Assembly: GCA_016786885.1 (NCBI GenBank)
Contig: JAEUVO010000054.1
Location: 1 to 64,000, forward strand
Source: Chitinophagaceae bacterium
GTDB lineage: Bacteria > Bacteroidota > Bacteroidia > Chitinophagales > Chitinophagaceae
Length of the DNA: 64,000 nt
Direction of reading: 5' to 3'
Below the pieces are notes generated by a model. The model searched no databases, was not told the origin of the DNA, and was given only the letters and a program-made list of their open reading frames with translations. The position numbers and the translations under genes were made by a program. Of this stretch, positions 31,989 to 40,060 are shown piece by piece; position 1 is the first letter of the stretch; the number at the start of each line of letters is the position of its first letter.

Positions 31989-32918
31989 ATGTCGTATATC
32001 GAAAAACAATATCAACAAAGATTTTCACTGGGACAGAGTAATAATGCATTAACCCGGCTTATTGTTATCAATCTGGTTGTATTCATCACCCTGGCACTGA
32101 TCAAAGTATTTTACTATTACCAATATAGGCAGGAAGCGCTGGTGAGTTCTCATTTCAATAATGAGGCACTGATATGGGCCATACTTCCATCCGATCTGAA
32201 TAGCCTCGCCTCCCGGCCCTGGACCATTCTCACTGCTATGTTTACACATATAGGTGTATGGATGATACTGGCCAATATGCTCTGGCTCTGGACCTTTGGC
32301 TATATCATGCAGGACCTTACAGGCAATCGTAAAATAATACCTCTGTATATCTATGGCGGACTGGTTGGGGCTATTGCCTTTTTGATTGCCACGAACCTGC
32401 TGCCACATACAGTACAGGTGAATACTGTGTATTTCGGAGCATCGGCAAGTATTACTGCCATTGCCATAGCAACCACCATGGTTTCTCCGGGTTACCGGAT
32501 CTTCCCTATGCTGAATGGCGGGTTTCCATTATGGATACTCACTGTACTTTATCTTGTTATTTCCATTGCAACAGTTCCGGCTTACCGTATTGAAGTTTAC
32601 ATACCCCAGGTGGCCGGTGCATTAATGGGTTTCCTGTTTATCTGGCTGATACGTCAGGGATATGACTGGAGTGAATGGATGAGTAACTTTTTTGATTGGG
32701 TAAATAACCTTTTTAACCCGGATAAACCCAAACGGGGGCAAAAGAGCATGAAGGATCAGTTGTTTTACAAAGCTGCTGCTGATCCTTACAAAAAAACGCC
32801 TAATGTTACCCAGAAGCGTATTGATGCTATCCTGGATAAGATAAACCAGCAAGGGTATAATTCTCTTACGAATGAAGAAAAAGAGTTACTGAAAAGGGCT
32901 AGTAAAGAGGAATTGTAA
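31989..32918 (+). CDS. Rhomboid-family protein lacking the catalytic His (probable pseudoprotease)
   Basis: The 309-residue protein has the rhomboid helical core (about 20-235) and then a hydrophilic tail of about 75 residues ending in a small helical module (RIDAILDKINQQGYNSLTNE), a DUF6576-type tail common in Bacteroidota rhomboids. The Ser is present (Ser152, YFGASASITA). In the last core helix, however, the HLGG motif reads YIPQVAGALMG, with Gln207 where His198 stands in the neighbour. Without the His the dyad is broken, so proteolysis is unlikely; inactive rhomboids act as chaperones or sorting factors elsewhere. It is convergent with adk (11 bases). Confidence 0.85.
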   Translation: MSYIEKQYQQRFSLGQSNNALTRLIVINLVVFITLALIKVFYYYQYRQEALVSSHFNNEALIWAILPSDLNSLASRPWTILTAMFTHIGVWMILANMLWLWTFGYIMQDLTGNRKIIPLYIYGGLVGAIAFLIATNLLPHTVQVNTVYFGASASITAIAIATTMVSPGYRIFPMLNGGFPLWILTVLYLVISIATVPAYRIEVYIPQVAGALMGFLFIWLIRQGYDWSEWMSNFFDWVNNLFNPDKPKRGQKSMKDQLFYKAAADPYKKTPNVTQKRIDAILDKINQQGYNSLTNEEKELLKRASKEEL

Positions 32919-32929
32919 AAGAGAGGTCT

Positions 32930-33511
32930 TTATTGTTGTATCTTTTTGTCGATCGCCTCACAAATTGCATCGAATATTTGCCCTACTGTTCCTTCACCTC
33001 TTATAGACTTGAATTTTTTCGCTTTTTTATAATGCTCCGCCACAGGGGTTGTTTCGTTACTGTATACGGCAAATCTCTTCCTGATCACTTCTTCATTTGT
33101 ATCATCGCTCCGGCCGGAAGTCTTGCCACGGTTAAGCAACCGCTTTACCAATTCTTCTTCTCCTACCTCCAGTGCCAGTACGGCGGCAATATTTGTCTTT
33201 TTTAACTCTAGTAATTTATCCAGTGCTATAGCCTGGGCCACAGTTCGGGGAAAGCCATCAAATAAAAAACCCCTGGCTTCTTTATGCTGTTCGAAATAAG
33301 AATCCACCATCCCGATAACAACTTCATCAGGTACCAATTGTCCTTTATCCATAAAACTCTTTGCCTCAATACCTAAGGGAGTTTTATCGGCTATTTCCTG
33401 TCTTAACAGATTACCTGTGGAAAGATGTTTTAACCCGTATTTATCAACCAGCTTATCAGACTGTGTTCCTTTTCCGCTTCCGGGAGGGCCAAATAGAATC
33501 AAATTAAACAT
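32930..33511 (-). CDS. adk: Adenylate kinase
   Basis: Adk interconverts ATP, AMP and ADP in the cytoplasm. The 193-residue protein has the P-loop LFGPPGSGKGTQ, the AMP-binding HLSTGNLLRQ and the catalytic Arg in FLFDGFPRTVAQA. The lid is short (RGKTSGRSDDTNEEVI) and lacks the Cys4 zinc site and the long LID insertion of E. coli, so it is the short form. ATG 33511 is chosen over TTG 33517. A perfect TATATTTG box lies 27 bases upstream (33546-33539 on the minus strand). Confidence 0.95.
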   Translation of the reverse strand: MFNLILFGPPGSGKGTQSDKLVDKYGLKHLSTGNLLRQEIADKTPLGIEAKSFMDKGQLVPDEVVIGMVDSYFEQHKEARGFLFDGFPRTVAQAIALDKLLELKKTNIAAVLALEVGEEELVKRLLNRGKTSGRSDDTNEEVIRKRFAVYSNETTPVAEHYKKAKKFKSIRGEGTVGQIFDAICEAIDKKIQQ

Positions 33512-33538
33512 AAGCAATTGTCATTCTTGGTGTACGGA

Positions 33539-33546
33539 CAAATATA
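33539..33546 (-). promoter_or_regulatory. adk -7 box (TATATTTG)
   Basis: A perfect TANNTTTG on the minus strand, ending 27 bases before the adk ATG. No -33 TTG is seen. Confidence 0.5.
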
Positions 33547-33667
33547 ATGTACAGGGCTTAAAATATCTCTCCCGGGATTAACTTTCACCACAATTCATGT
33601 CTGCCATCAAAATGTTAACAAATGTCAGTTATGCTCCGGGTCAAAAACCAGCCCAACCTTGTTTCCG

Positions 33668-33675
33668 TAATTTTG
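33668..33675 (+). promoter_or_regulatory. msrB -7 box (TAATTTTG)
   Basis: A perfect TANNTTTG ending 13 bases before the msrB ATG. The divergent gap with adk (33512-33688) contains nothing else I can support. Confidence 0.5.
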
Positions 33676-33688
33676 TTAAACAGCTTAT

Positions 33689-34267
33689 ATGAAGCACTTT
33701 TCAAGAATATGCGTATTGTTTGCCTTAACAGGTTTACTTCAGCAATGCAGCTATTCTCAAAACAATAATTCAGCCACCAAAACGGCCAAAATGGATACCA
33801 CCAAAAAGAATAACCCTGTTTATTCCACTACAGATACCTCAAAAGTGAACATGAGTGAAGAAGAGTGGAAAAAAGTATTGCCTGCAGAAGTGTTTTACAT
33901 AGCCCGCCAAAAGGGTACGGAAAGACCCTGGACCAGTAAGTTTGAAAATTTCAAAGAAGTAGGTACTTATTATTGCGCTGCCTGCGGCAACGCCCTGTTT
34001 AAAAGCGATACAAAATTTGAAAGCGGTTGTGGCTGGCCCAGCTTCTATGAGCCGATAAGCAAAGGCAGCATTATTTATACCCCCGATCACACCCATGGAA
34101 TGGAAAGAACGGAAGTGCAATGCGGCCGCTGTAAAGCCCACCTGGGGCATGTATTTGATGATGGCCCCCCGCCAACAGGCCTTCGGTACTGCATCAACGG
34201 GGTAATACTTGACTTTGCCAAAGCAAAGGATGCAGAGAAAAACTACAAGGAAAAACCACAGCAATAA
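33689..34267 (+). CDS. msrB: Exported peptide-methionine (R)-S-oxide reductase
   Basis: MsrB reduces methionine-R-sulfoxide in proteins. The 192-residue product carries an N-terminal signal peptide (MKHFSRICVLFALTGLLQQC; the Cys has a poor lipobox), so it repairs envelope proteins. The catalytic domain (about 55-185) shows the two zinc CXXC pairs (YYCAACGNALF and VQCGRCKAHLGHVF), the CGWPSFYEPI segment and the catalytic Cys in GLRYCINGVILDF. All are intact. A good terminator follows. It is divergent from adk. Confidence 0.93.
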   Translation: MKHFSRICVLFALTGLLQQCSYSQNNNSATKTAKMDTTKKNNPVYSTTDTSKVNMSEEEWKKVLPAEVFYIARQKGTERPWTSKFENFKEVGTYYCAACGNALFKSDTKFESGCGWPSFYEPISKGSIIYTPDHTHGMERTEVQCGRCKAHLGHVFDDGPPPTGLRYCINGVILDFAKAKDAEKNYKEKPQQ

Positions 34268-34286
34268 GATGATTATGAAAACATTG

Positions 34287-34320
34287 ATCCCGGCAATTAA
34301 CCGCCGGGATTTTTTATTTT
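34287..34320 (+). terminator. Rho-independent terminator after msrB
   Basis: An 8-bp perfect stem (ATCCCGGC at 34287-34294 with GCCGGGAT at 34303-34310), an 8-base loop and the tail TTTTTATTTT. Confidence 0.92.
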
Positions 34321-34368
34321 ATAAAGCAAGTCCATATAAATAAATTTACTCTCGTAAAATCGTTATTT

Positions 34369-37209
34369 ATGCAAGCGCTGAAAAGACTCCTGGTCTTATC
34401 CTTATTGGGTATTCTTAGTACTGAACTGCCAGCACAGATCAATCCCGCACAACAAATGCCTGTTGATCCGAAAGTTAAAATTGGCCGTCTGGCAAATGGC
34501 CTTACTTATTACATACGACAGAATAAAAAACCAGAACAACGAGTGGAGCTGCGCCTGGTAGTAAATACAGGTTCTGTACTGGAAGATGATGATCAGCAAG
34601 GCCTGGCCCATTTCATGGAGCACATGAATTTTAATGGCACCAAACGTTTTCCGAAGAACGAACTGGTAAGTTATCTGCAGAGTATTGGTGTTGAGTTTGG
34701 CGCTGACCTTAATGCCTATACAAGTTTTGATGAGACAGTTTATATGTTGCCCGTGCCTACTGATAAACCCGGGTTGGTGGAAAAAGGATTGCAGATCCTG
34801 GAAGACTGGGCACATAATGCCCTGCTTGATTCATTGGAAATAGAAAAAGAAAGAGGAGTGGTGATAGAGGAATGGAGGCTAAGCCGCGGCGCTGAAGAAA
34901 GAATGATGAAACAAACCCTGCCGGTACAATACCAGGGATCAAAATATGCCGAACGTTTACCTATTGGTAAAATCGAAATACTGCAAAGTTTTTCTCATGC
35001 TTCATTAAAACGTTTTTATACTGACTGGTACCGACCAGACTTGCAGGCCGTTGTTGTGGTTGGCGATATTGACGTAAATGATATGGAGCAAAAAATAAAG
35101 GAAATCTTTGGCGATATACCGGCACCTGCTTCACCGAGGAAAAGAGAAATATTTACAGTGCCCGATCATGCTGAAGTATTATCTGTTGTGGCCAAAGACA
35201 AAGAAACAGCCTTCCCATCTGTTGAAGTATTGTTCAAGAAAGAAAAACAACCTGAAGCCACTATTGGAGACTATGTACGGTATATGAACGGAATTTTATT
35301 CACCAGTATGCTGAACAGCCGCTTCAGGGAAGTAACATTAAAACCAAACCCGCCATTTGTGGGTGCAGGTTCTTATTATGGGGAAAGTTATGCCAGAACA
35401 AAAGATGCCTACCAGCTTTTTGCCAATACCAGTGATACAGGTATGAGCCGTAGTCTTTATGCATTAATGGAGGAAAACAGGCGGGTTTCCTTGTATGGTT
35501 TTACTGCTTCTGAATTTAATTTGCAGAAAAAACAAATTCAAAGCTATTATGACCGAATTTTTAATGAAAGAGAAAAGGAAGAATCTTATAAGTATGTTGA
35601 TGAATATGTAGGCAATTTTCTGGTGAATGAACCCATTCCGGGAATTGAATGGGAATATGATTTTGTAAAACAATATTTATCCTCTGTAACACTACAGGAT
35701 ATAAACAAACTGGCCGCACAATGGACCACAAAAAACAATATGGTGGTTACCCTGAATGCCCCGGATAAACCTGGCATTAAAATCCCTTCAGCCGAAGAGG
35801 TTAAAAATGTTTTATCAGCCGCTGATGTGGCCACCATAGAACCATACAAGGAGAAAGTACTGGCAGCCAGCCTGCTTGATCCGGCAAAACTGAAGGCGGG
35901 GAAAGTAATCAGCAGCAAACAAGATGATGAGCTAGGTACTACTGTTCTGAAGCTGTCCAACGGTGCTACTGTTATATTAAAACCTACCAATTTTAAGAAT
36001 GATGAAATAATATTCAGGGCTTTCAGTAAAGGTGGCCATTCCCTGGTAAAAGATGCCGACTATTATTCCGCTATTAATGCTGCCCCGATTGTTTCTCAAA
36101 GTGGTGTAGGTGATTTTTCTGCTATTGATCTGGGCAATATGCTAAAAGGAAAAAATACGGGATTATCTCCCACTATTGCCGCTAACAGCGAAGGAATGAG
36201 TGGTAACACTATCCCTAAAGAAACCGAAACGTTGTTACAACTGATACACCTTTACTTTACTGCACCAAGAAAAGATGCCGCCGCTTTTGAATCATTTAAA
36301 ACAAGACAAAAACAACTTTATGCAAATGTGGCTGCAAATCCACAGATCTATTTCAGCGCCGAATTTCAAAAGATCATGACACAAAACCATCCCCGTGGTG
36401 GCGCATTACCCAAGCCGGAAGATTTTGACAAGATCAGCCTCGACAGAAGCATACAGATATATAAAGAGCGGTTTACAAATGCCGGTGACTTTACATTCCT
36501 TTTCACAGGTTCCTTTAATGAAGAAACGATCAAACCGCTATTGGAGAAATATATTGGAAGCCTGCCAGGCATTGCTAAAAAAGAAACTTTCAGGGATCTT
36601 GGTATCAGACCTCCAAAAACCAAAGTAAATAAAGTAATCACTAAAGGAGCCGATCCAAAAAGTGTGGTTAATATTGTCTTTACAGGGCCTGCAGTTTATA
36701 GCACAAATGATGCTTATGCTTTGCGGAGCCTGGGAGAACTGATGGATATTAAACTGGTGGAGCAGTTACGGGAAGAAAAGGGTGGTGTATACGGAGTGAG
36801 TGCTTCCGGTGGAATAAACAGGATACCTTATGGCAATTATGTTTTTAATATCACATTCCCCTGTGCTCCTGAAAATGCAGATACTTTAACTGATGCTGCC
36901 ATCAAAGAATTGAAAAAAATCATTACTTCCGGTGTAAGCACCGAAGACCTTGATAAAATAAAAGAACAACAGAAAAGAAAACTGGAAGTAGACATAAAAC
37001 AGAACAGTTTCTGGTCAAACAATTTGTTCGACGCTTACTTTTATGGCAGCAATCCTTCTGAAATACTTAATAAGCAGAAAATGATCGATAGCCTGAGTTC
37101 AAAAATGATCCAGGATGCGGCTAAGAAGTATATTAACCTGAACAGTTATATCAGGGCAACCCTAAAACCTGATATCAAACAAGAGGAAAAACCATTAAAG
37201 GCTTTTTAG
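34369..37209 (+). CDS. M16-family zinc metalloprotease (pitrilysin/insulinase type)
   Basis: The 946-residue product has a signal peptide (SLLGILSTELPAQ, about 23 residues), so it acts in the periplasm or at the surface. It consists of two M16 halves of about 450 residues. The first carries the inverted zinc motif HFMEH (His81, Glu84, His85) and the distal Glu in ERGVVIEEW. The second half (from about 500) lacks HXXEH and forms the inactive mate that closes the peptide-binding chamber. This matches PqqL-like Bacteroidota M16 proteases. An SRPBCC-family gene follows 12 bases later on the same strand. Confidence 0.92.
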   Translation: MQALKRLLVLSLLGILSTELPAQINPAQQMPVDPKVKIGRLANGLTYYIRQNKKPEQRVELRLVVNTGSVLEDDDQQGLAHFMEHMNFNGTKRFPKNELVSYLQSIGVEFGADLNAYTSFDETVYMLPVPTDKPGLVEKGLQILEDWAHNALLDSLEIEKERGVVIEEWRLSRGAEERMMKQTLPVQYQGSKYAERLPIGKIEILQSFSHASLKRFYTDWYRPDLQAVVVVGDIDVNDMEQKIKEIFGDIPAPASPRKREIFTVPDHAEVLSVVAKDKETAFPSVEVLFKKEKQPEATIGDYVRYMNGILFTSMLNSRFREVTLKPNPPFVGAGSYYGESYARTKDAYQLFANTSDTGMSRSLYALMEENRRVSLYGFTASEFNLQKKQIQSYYDRIFNEREKEESYKYVDEYVGNFLVNEPIPGIEWEYDFVKQYLSSVTLQDINKLAAQWTTKNNMVVTLNAPDKPGIKIPSAEEVKNVLSAADVATIEPYKEKVLAASLLDPAKLKAGKVISSKQDDELGTTVLKLSNGATVILKPTNFKNDEIIFRAFSKGGHSLVKDADYYSAINAAPIVSQSGVGDFSAIDLGNMLKGKNTGLSPTIAANSEGMSGNTIPKETETLLQLIHLYFTAPRKDAAAFESFKTRQKQLYANVAANPQIYFSAEFQKIMTQNHPRGGALPKPEDFDKISLDRSIQIYKERFTNAGDFTFLFTGSFNEETIKPLLEKYIGSLPGIAKKETFRDLGIRPPKTKVNKVITKGADPKSVVNIVFTGPAVYSTNDAYALRSLGELMDIKLVEQLREEKGGVYGVSASGGINRIPYGNYVFNITFPCAPENADTLTDAAIKELKKIITSGVSTEDLDKIKEQQKRKLEVDIKQNSFWSNNLFDAYFYGSNPSEILNKQKMIDSLSSKMIQDAAKKYINLNSYIRATLKPDIKQEEKPLKAF

Positions 37210-37221
37210 AGATAATAACTG

Positions 37222-38247
37222 ATGAAATCACTGCGTCTTTTTTTCTTTTTCCTGTTAGCACTCTTGGTTGTAACAGCAGTATTATCATTGATACTACCTG
37301 TATCACAGAAAATTGAGAAAACAATTACCATTGATGCACCGGCTACCATGGTATATGAACACCTGGCCAGACTAGAAAATTTTAATAAGTGGTCTGTCTG
37401 GAATCAACAGGATTCTACGGTAAAACATACATTATCCGGAGCTGACGGAACTGTAGGAGCTGTAAGCAACTGGACAGGTTCTCCTGAAATTTCTGGTGAT
37501 GGGAAGATGGAAATTACATTACTGGAACCCGGCAAGAAAGTGGGCCACCATATTACTTTTATCAAGCCACAAAAAAGAAAAGCTGATGCATTCTTTACAC
37601 TAAATGAGATCAATGGCGTTACTTCTGTTACCTGGAATTTTGAATTGGCTACCCCAAGACCGTGGAATATTTTTAATTTGTTCTACAGTATGGACAAACA
37701 AATGGGAAGTGATTTTGAAAATGGATTAAAGGCTTTAAAGGCAACTATCGAAAAAACATCTGTTGTTACAAAATCAGAGGCAAAATATGCTGTTACTCCA
37801 ATGAATTTTCCCGCCACCAGTTATGCAAGCATCCGCCAACTTGTAAAGTGGGCTGATATCTCCTCCTTTTATTCACAACATATTTCCATTTTGTACAGCG
37901 ACTCAGTAAAACAAAACCTTAAACCTGGTGGTCCGGCAGGATTATTTTTTGAATGGGATGAAAAAAATCAGCAGACCGATATGGCCGCAGCAATACCGGT
38001 AAGTGCCGGAGCAACATTTGCAAACAATATTATACGCATTGAGAATATTCCTGCTTCAAAAGCTGTTTATGTCAATTACTATGGCGCTTATAATAAATCT
38101 GAAGCTGCTTATAAAAGCATAGATAAATATCTTGCTGACAATAAGCTAAAACAAAAAAGTCCTGTAATTGAACAATATATTACAGACCCGGTGATGGAAA
38201 AAGACACCGCCCGCTGGTTGACAAAAATTATTGTACTTGTTGAATAG
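37222..38247 (+). CDS. SRPBCC domain fused to a GyrI-like (AraC effector-binding) domain
   Basis: The 341-residue protein has one N-terminal membrane helix (about 5-25). An SRPBCC/polyketide-cyclase lipid-binding barrel follows (about 35-175: TIDAPATMVYEHLARLENFNKWS, WNFELATPRPWNIFNLFY). The C-terminal domain (about 190-341) resembles GyrI-like small-molecule-binding domains, with PAGLFFEWDE, IPASKAVYVNYYGAY and a closing EQYITDPVMEKDTARWLTKI. Both halves are hydrophobic-ligand binders. No reaction can be assigned. The tandem SRPBCC-GyrI form recurs in Bacteroidota. It lies 12 bases after the M16 protease gene. Confidence 0.8.
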   Translation: MKSLRLFFFFLLALLVVTAVLSLILPVSQKIEKTITIDAPATMVYEHLARLENFNKWSVWNQQDSTVKHTLSGADGTVGAVSNWTGSPEISGDGKMEITLLEPGKKVGHHITFIKPQKRKADAFFTLNEINGVTSVTWNFELATPRPWNIFNLFYSMDKQMGSDFENGLKALKATIEKTSVVTKSEAKYAVTPMNFPATSYASIRQLVKWADISSFYSQHISILYSDSVKQNLKPGGPAGLFFEWDEKNQQTDMAAAIPVSAGATFANNIIRIENIPASKAVYVNYYGAYNKSEAAYKSIDKYLADNKLKQKSPVIEQYITDPVMEKDTARWLTKIIVLVE

Positions 38248-38285
38248 CATAGCCAGCTTACTGGTTTCATCTCCGTCATTTCCGT

Positions 38286-38293
38286 TACTTTTG
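38286..38293 (+). promoter_or_regulatory. -7 box (TACTTTTG) for the aminotransferase gene
   Basis: A perfect TANNTTTG ending 17 bases before the ATG at 38311. A CTG rather than TTG lies about 22 bases upstream. Confidence 0.5.
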
Positions 38294-38310
38294 CCGCAAA
38301 GGAACGAGTT

Positions 38311-39567
38311 ATGAAATTGTCGCATCTTTCCGAAACACTGATTGGTTCTGAAATAGTAAAACTGGGGGGTGAAATAAGAGAAAAAATCCGCCAGGGTGAA
38401 CGCATCTATAATTTCACAATTGGTGATTTTGATCCCTCTATCTTTCCTATACCTAAAGAACTGGAAGATGCTATAGTTGAAGCCTACAGGAAACATTTTA
38501 CTAATTACCCGGCTGCAGAAGGCAACCTTGACCTCAGAGAGGCTATCCACACTTTTACCAAAGATGAAGAAGGGCTGGACTACAGTATTAATGAAATATT
38601 AGTAGCCTCCGGCGGACGGCCGTTGATCTATACTGTTTTCAGGGCATTATGTGACAAGGGAGATAAAATTATTTATGCAGTTCCATCCTGGAATAATAAT
38701 CATTATACACATTTTGTAGGAGGTGAACATATTGTTATTGAGGCTAAAGCTGAAAATAATTTCATGCCGACAGCCTCAGCTATCCGTCCGTATATAAAAG
38801 AGGCAGTATTGATATCGCTTTGTTCCCCGCAAAACCCCACCGGGACCACTTTCAGGAAAGAAGAACTGGAAGATATTTGTGACATGGTAGTCGAAGAAAA
38901 TAAAAGAAGGGGTGATGGCGAAAAGAAATTGTATGTGATGTATGATCAGATGTATTGGCATCTTACGTACGGAGAGATAAAACACTATAATCCGGTTTCC
39001 CTTCGTCCGGCCATGAGAGAGTACACAATTTTTATTGATGCTATAAGCAAGGTCTTTGCGGCAACAGGAGTTCGTGTTGGCTGGGGTATGGGGCCGGCAA
39101 CTGTTATCAGTAAAATGAAAGCCATTCTCACACATATTGGCGCCTGGGCTCCCATGGCAGAACAAAAGGCAGTAGCTTATTACCTGGCCAACCGGGATGG
39201 TATAAAAAAATATCTCACAAATTTTAAAAGTGAAATTGAAGAGAGGTTACACCGGATTTACAATGGATTCTCCTTATTGAAAACAGAAGGTTATTCTGTA
39301 GATGCTATTGCTCCGGAGGCAGCCATCTATCTCACAATTAAAATCGACCTCGTAGGAAAGAAAACAGCAGAAGGAAGATCATTAGAAAATCAAAGTGATG
39401 TGACTGCATATGTTTTAAATGCTGCAGGATTGGCTGTTGTTCCATTCTATGCATTTGGTGCAGACAGAAGTTCATCCTGGTATCGGCTTAGCGTTGGCAC
39501 CTGTAAAAAAGATGAAATAGAAGAGATGATCGGGAAACTGCGGGAAGCACTGCTTAAATTATCATAA
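38311..39567 (+). CDS. Class I/II PLP-dependent aminotransferase
   Basis: The 418-residue protein has fold-type I aminotransferase motifs: TNYPAAEGNLDLREAI, the phosphate/PLP region LVASGGRPLIYTVF, SLCSPQNPTGTTF with the conserved Asn, the Asp/Tyr in VMYDQMYWHLTY and the Schiff-base Lys in DAISKVFAATGVRVGWG. A C-terminal GTCKKDEIEE segment has an upstream RLSVG Arg for carboxylate binding. It would act on an amino acid such as aspartate or an aromatic amino acid, but specificity cannot be read. It is monocistronic with its own -7 box and a strong terminator. Confidence 0.88.
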   Translation: MKLSHLSETLIGSEIVKLGGEIREKIRQGERIYNFTIGDFDPSIFPIPKELEDAIVEAYRKHFTNYPAAEGNLDLREAIHTFTKDEEGLDYSINEILVASGGRPLIYTVFRALCDKGDKIIYAVPSWNNNHYTHFVGGEHIVIEAKAENNFMPTASAIRPYIKEAVLISLCSPQNPTGTTFRKEELEDICDMVVEENKRRGDGEKKLYVMYDQMYWHLTYGEIKHYNPVSLRPAMREYTIFIDAISKVFAATGVRVGWGMGPATVISKMKAILTHIGAWAPMAEQKAVAYYLANRDGIKKYLTNFKSEIEERLHRIYNGFSLLKTEGYSVDAIAPEAAIYLTIKIDLVGKKTAEGRSLENQSDVTAYVLNAAGLAVVPFYAFGADRSSSWYRLSVGTCKKDEIEEMIGKLREALLKLS

Positions 39568-39570
39568 TAA

Positions 39571-39597
39571 AAAAGAGAGCTTTTGCTCTCTTTTTTA
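39571..39597 (+). terminator. Rho-independent terminator after the aminotransferase gene
   Basis: A 10-bp perfect stem (AAAAGAGAGC at 39571-39580 with GCTCTCTTTT at 39585-39594), a 4-base loop and a T run. It can also stop minus-strand transcription, because the left arm begins with A's. Confidence 0.92.
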
Positions 39598-39610
39598 TTA
39601 TGCCTGTAAA

Positions 39611-39853
39611 TTAGTTCTTGTTGATAAAAAACCGGAAGGGTCTTAACCTGAGATGATTGGCTTCCTTCAGCATCTTTTTCCTGCTTGAAGTGATACTGTT
39701 TCGGTCTACCAATTCATTTGCGTTACAAAATCTTTCAACCGTATCGGTAACAGATAGTATCTCATTCAGGTATGCTACTTCCTGCTCAATAGCCTGTTCA
39801 CTCATGAACTCATCTTTAAAAAGCAGTAAAATGTTTCGGCCCAGGTTCTTCAT
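39611..39853 (-). CDS. Small hypothetical protein
   Basis: The 80-residue protein has no signal sequence. It is mostly helical with a middle acidic region (FMSEQAIEQEVAYLNEILSV), then a basic C-terminal half (SSRKKMLKEANHLRLRPFRF). I do not recognise a family. The length and charge split are compatible with a small nucleic-acid- or protein-binding factor, but nothing shows this. It starts 17 bases after the stop of the 46-residue lipoprotein gene, so the two are probably one transcript. Confidence 0.5.
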   Translation of the reverse strand: MKNLGRNILLLFKDEFMSEQAIEQEVAYLNEILSVTDTVERFCNANELVDRNSITSSRKKMLKEANHLRLRPFRFFINKN

Positions 39854-39870
39854 TTTGGTAAAGAAGTAGT

Positions 39871-40011
39871 TTAATATCCTGACATTCCTTTAGTACTTGG
39901 ACAGCCACAACCTTTTCCGCCTTTACCGGAGCCGGAATAATAATTACGGTTGCAGGCAGCCAGAAGTACCATTATTAACGCTGCAACCAGTATTTTGTTG
40001 ATTGTCTTCAT
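39871..40011 (-). CDS. 46-residue lipoprotein with Gly/Cys-rich tail
   Basis: This short gene (ATG at 40011-40009, TAA at 39873-39871) encodes a textbook lipoprotein: MKTINKILVAALIMVLLAAC, with a perfect LLAAC lipobox and lipid-bearing Cys20. Only 26 mature residues follow (NRNYYSGSGKGGKGCGCPST then KGMSGY). The mature part is almost all Gly, Ser, Lys and Cys with a CGC pair, suggesting a flexible surface tail or metal-binding peptide. The first gene of the pair with 39611-39853, it overlaps the 5' extension of the glycosyltransferase frame on the other strand. That argues against the longer glycosyltransferase start. Function unknown. Confidence 0.7.
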   Translation of the reverse strand: MKTINKILVAALIMVLLAACNRNYYSGSGKGGKGCGCPSTKGMSGY

Positions 40012-40060
40012 ATTTGTAAGTTCTAAATTAAAACTATTTTACAAACAAATTAGTATCCTG

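Noticed and set aside
39950..40060. N-terminal extension of the MurG-like glycosyltransferase
   Set aside because: The extension overlaps a well-supported lipoprotein gene on the other strand, lacks an ATG, and precedes the conserved domain; TTG 40061 is a better start.
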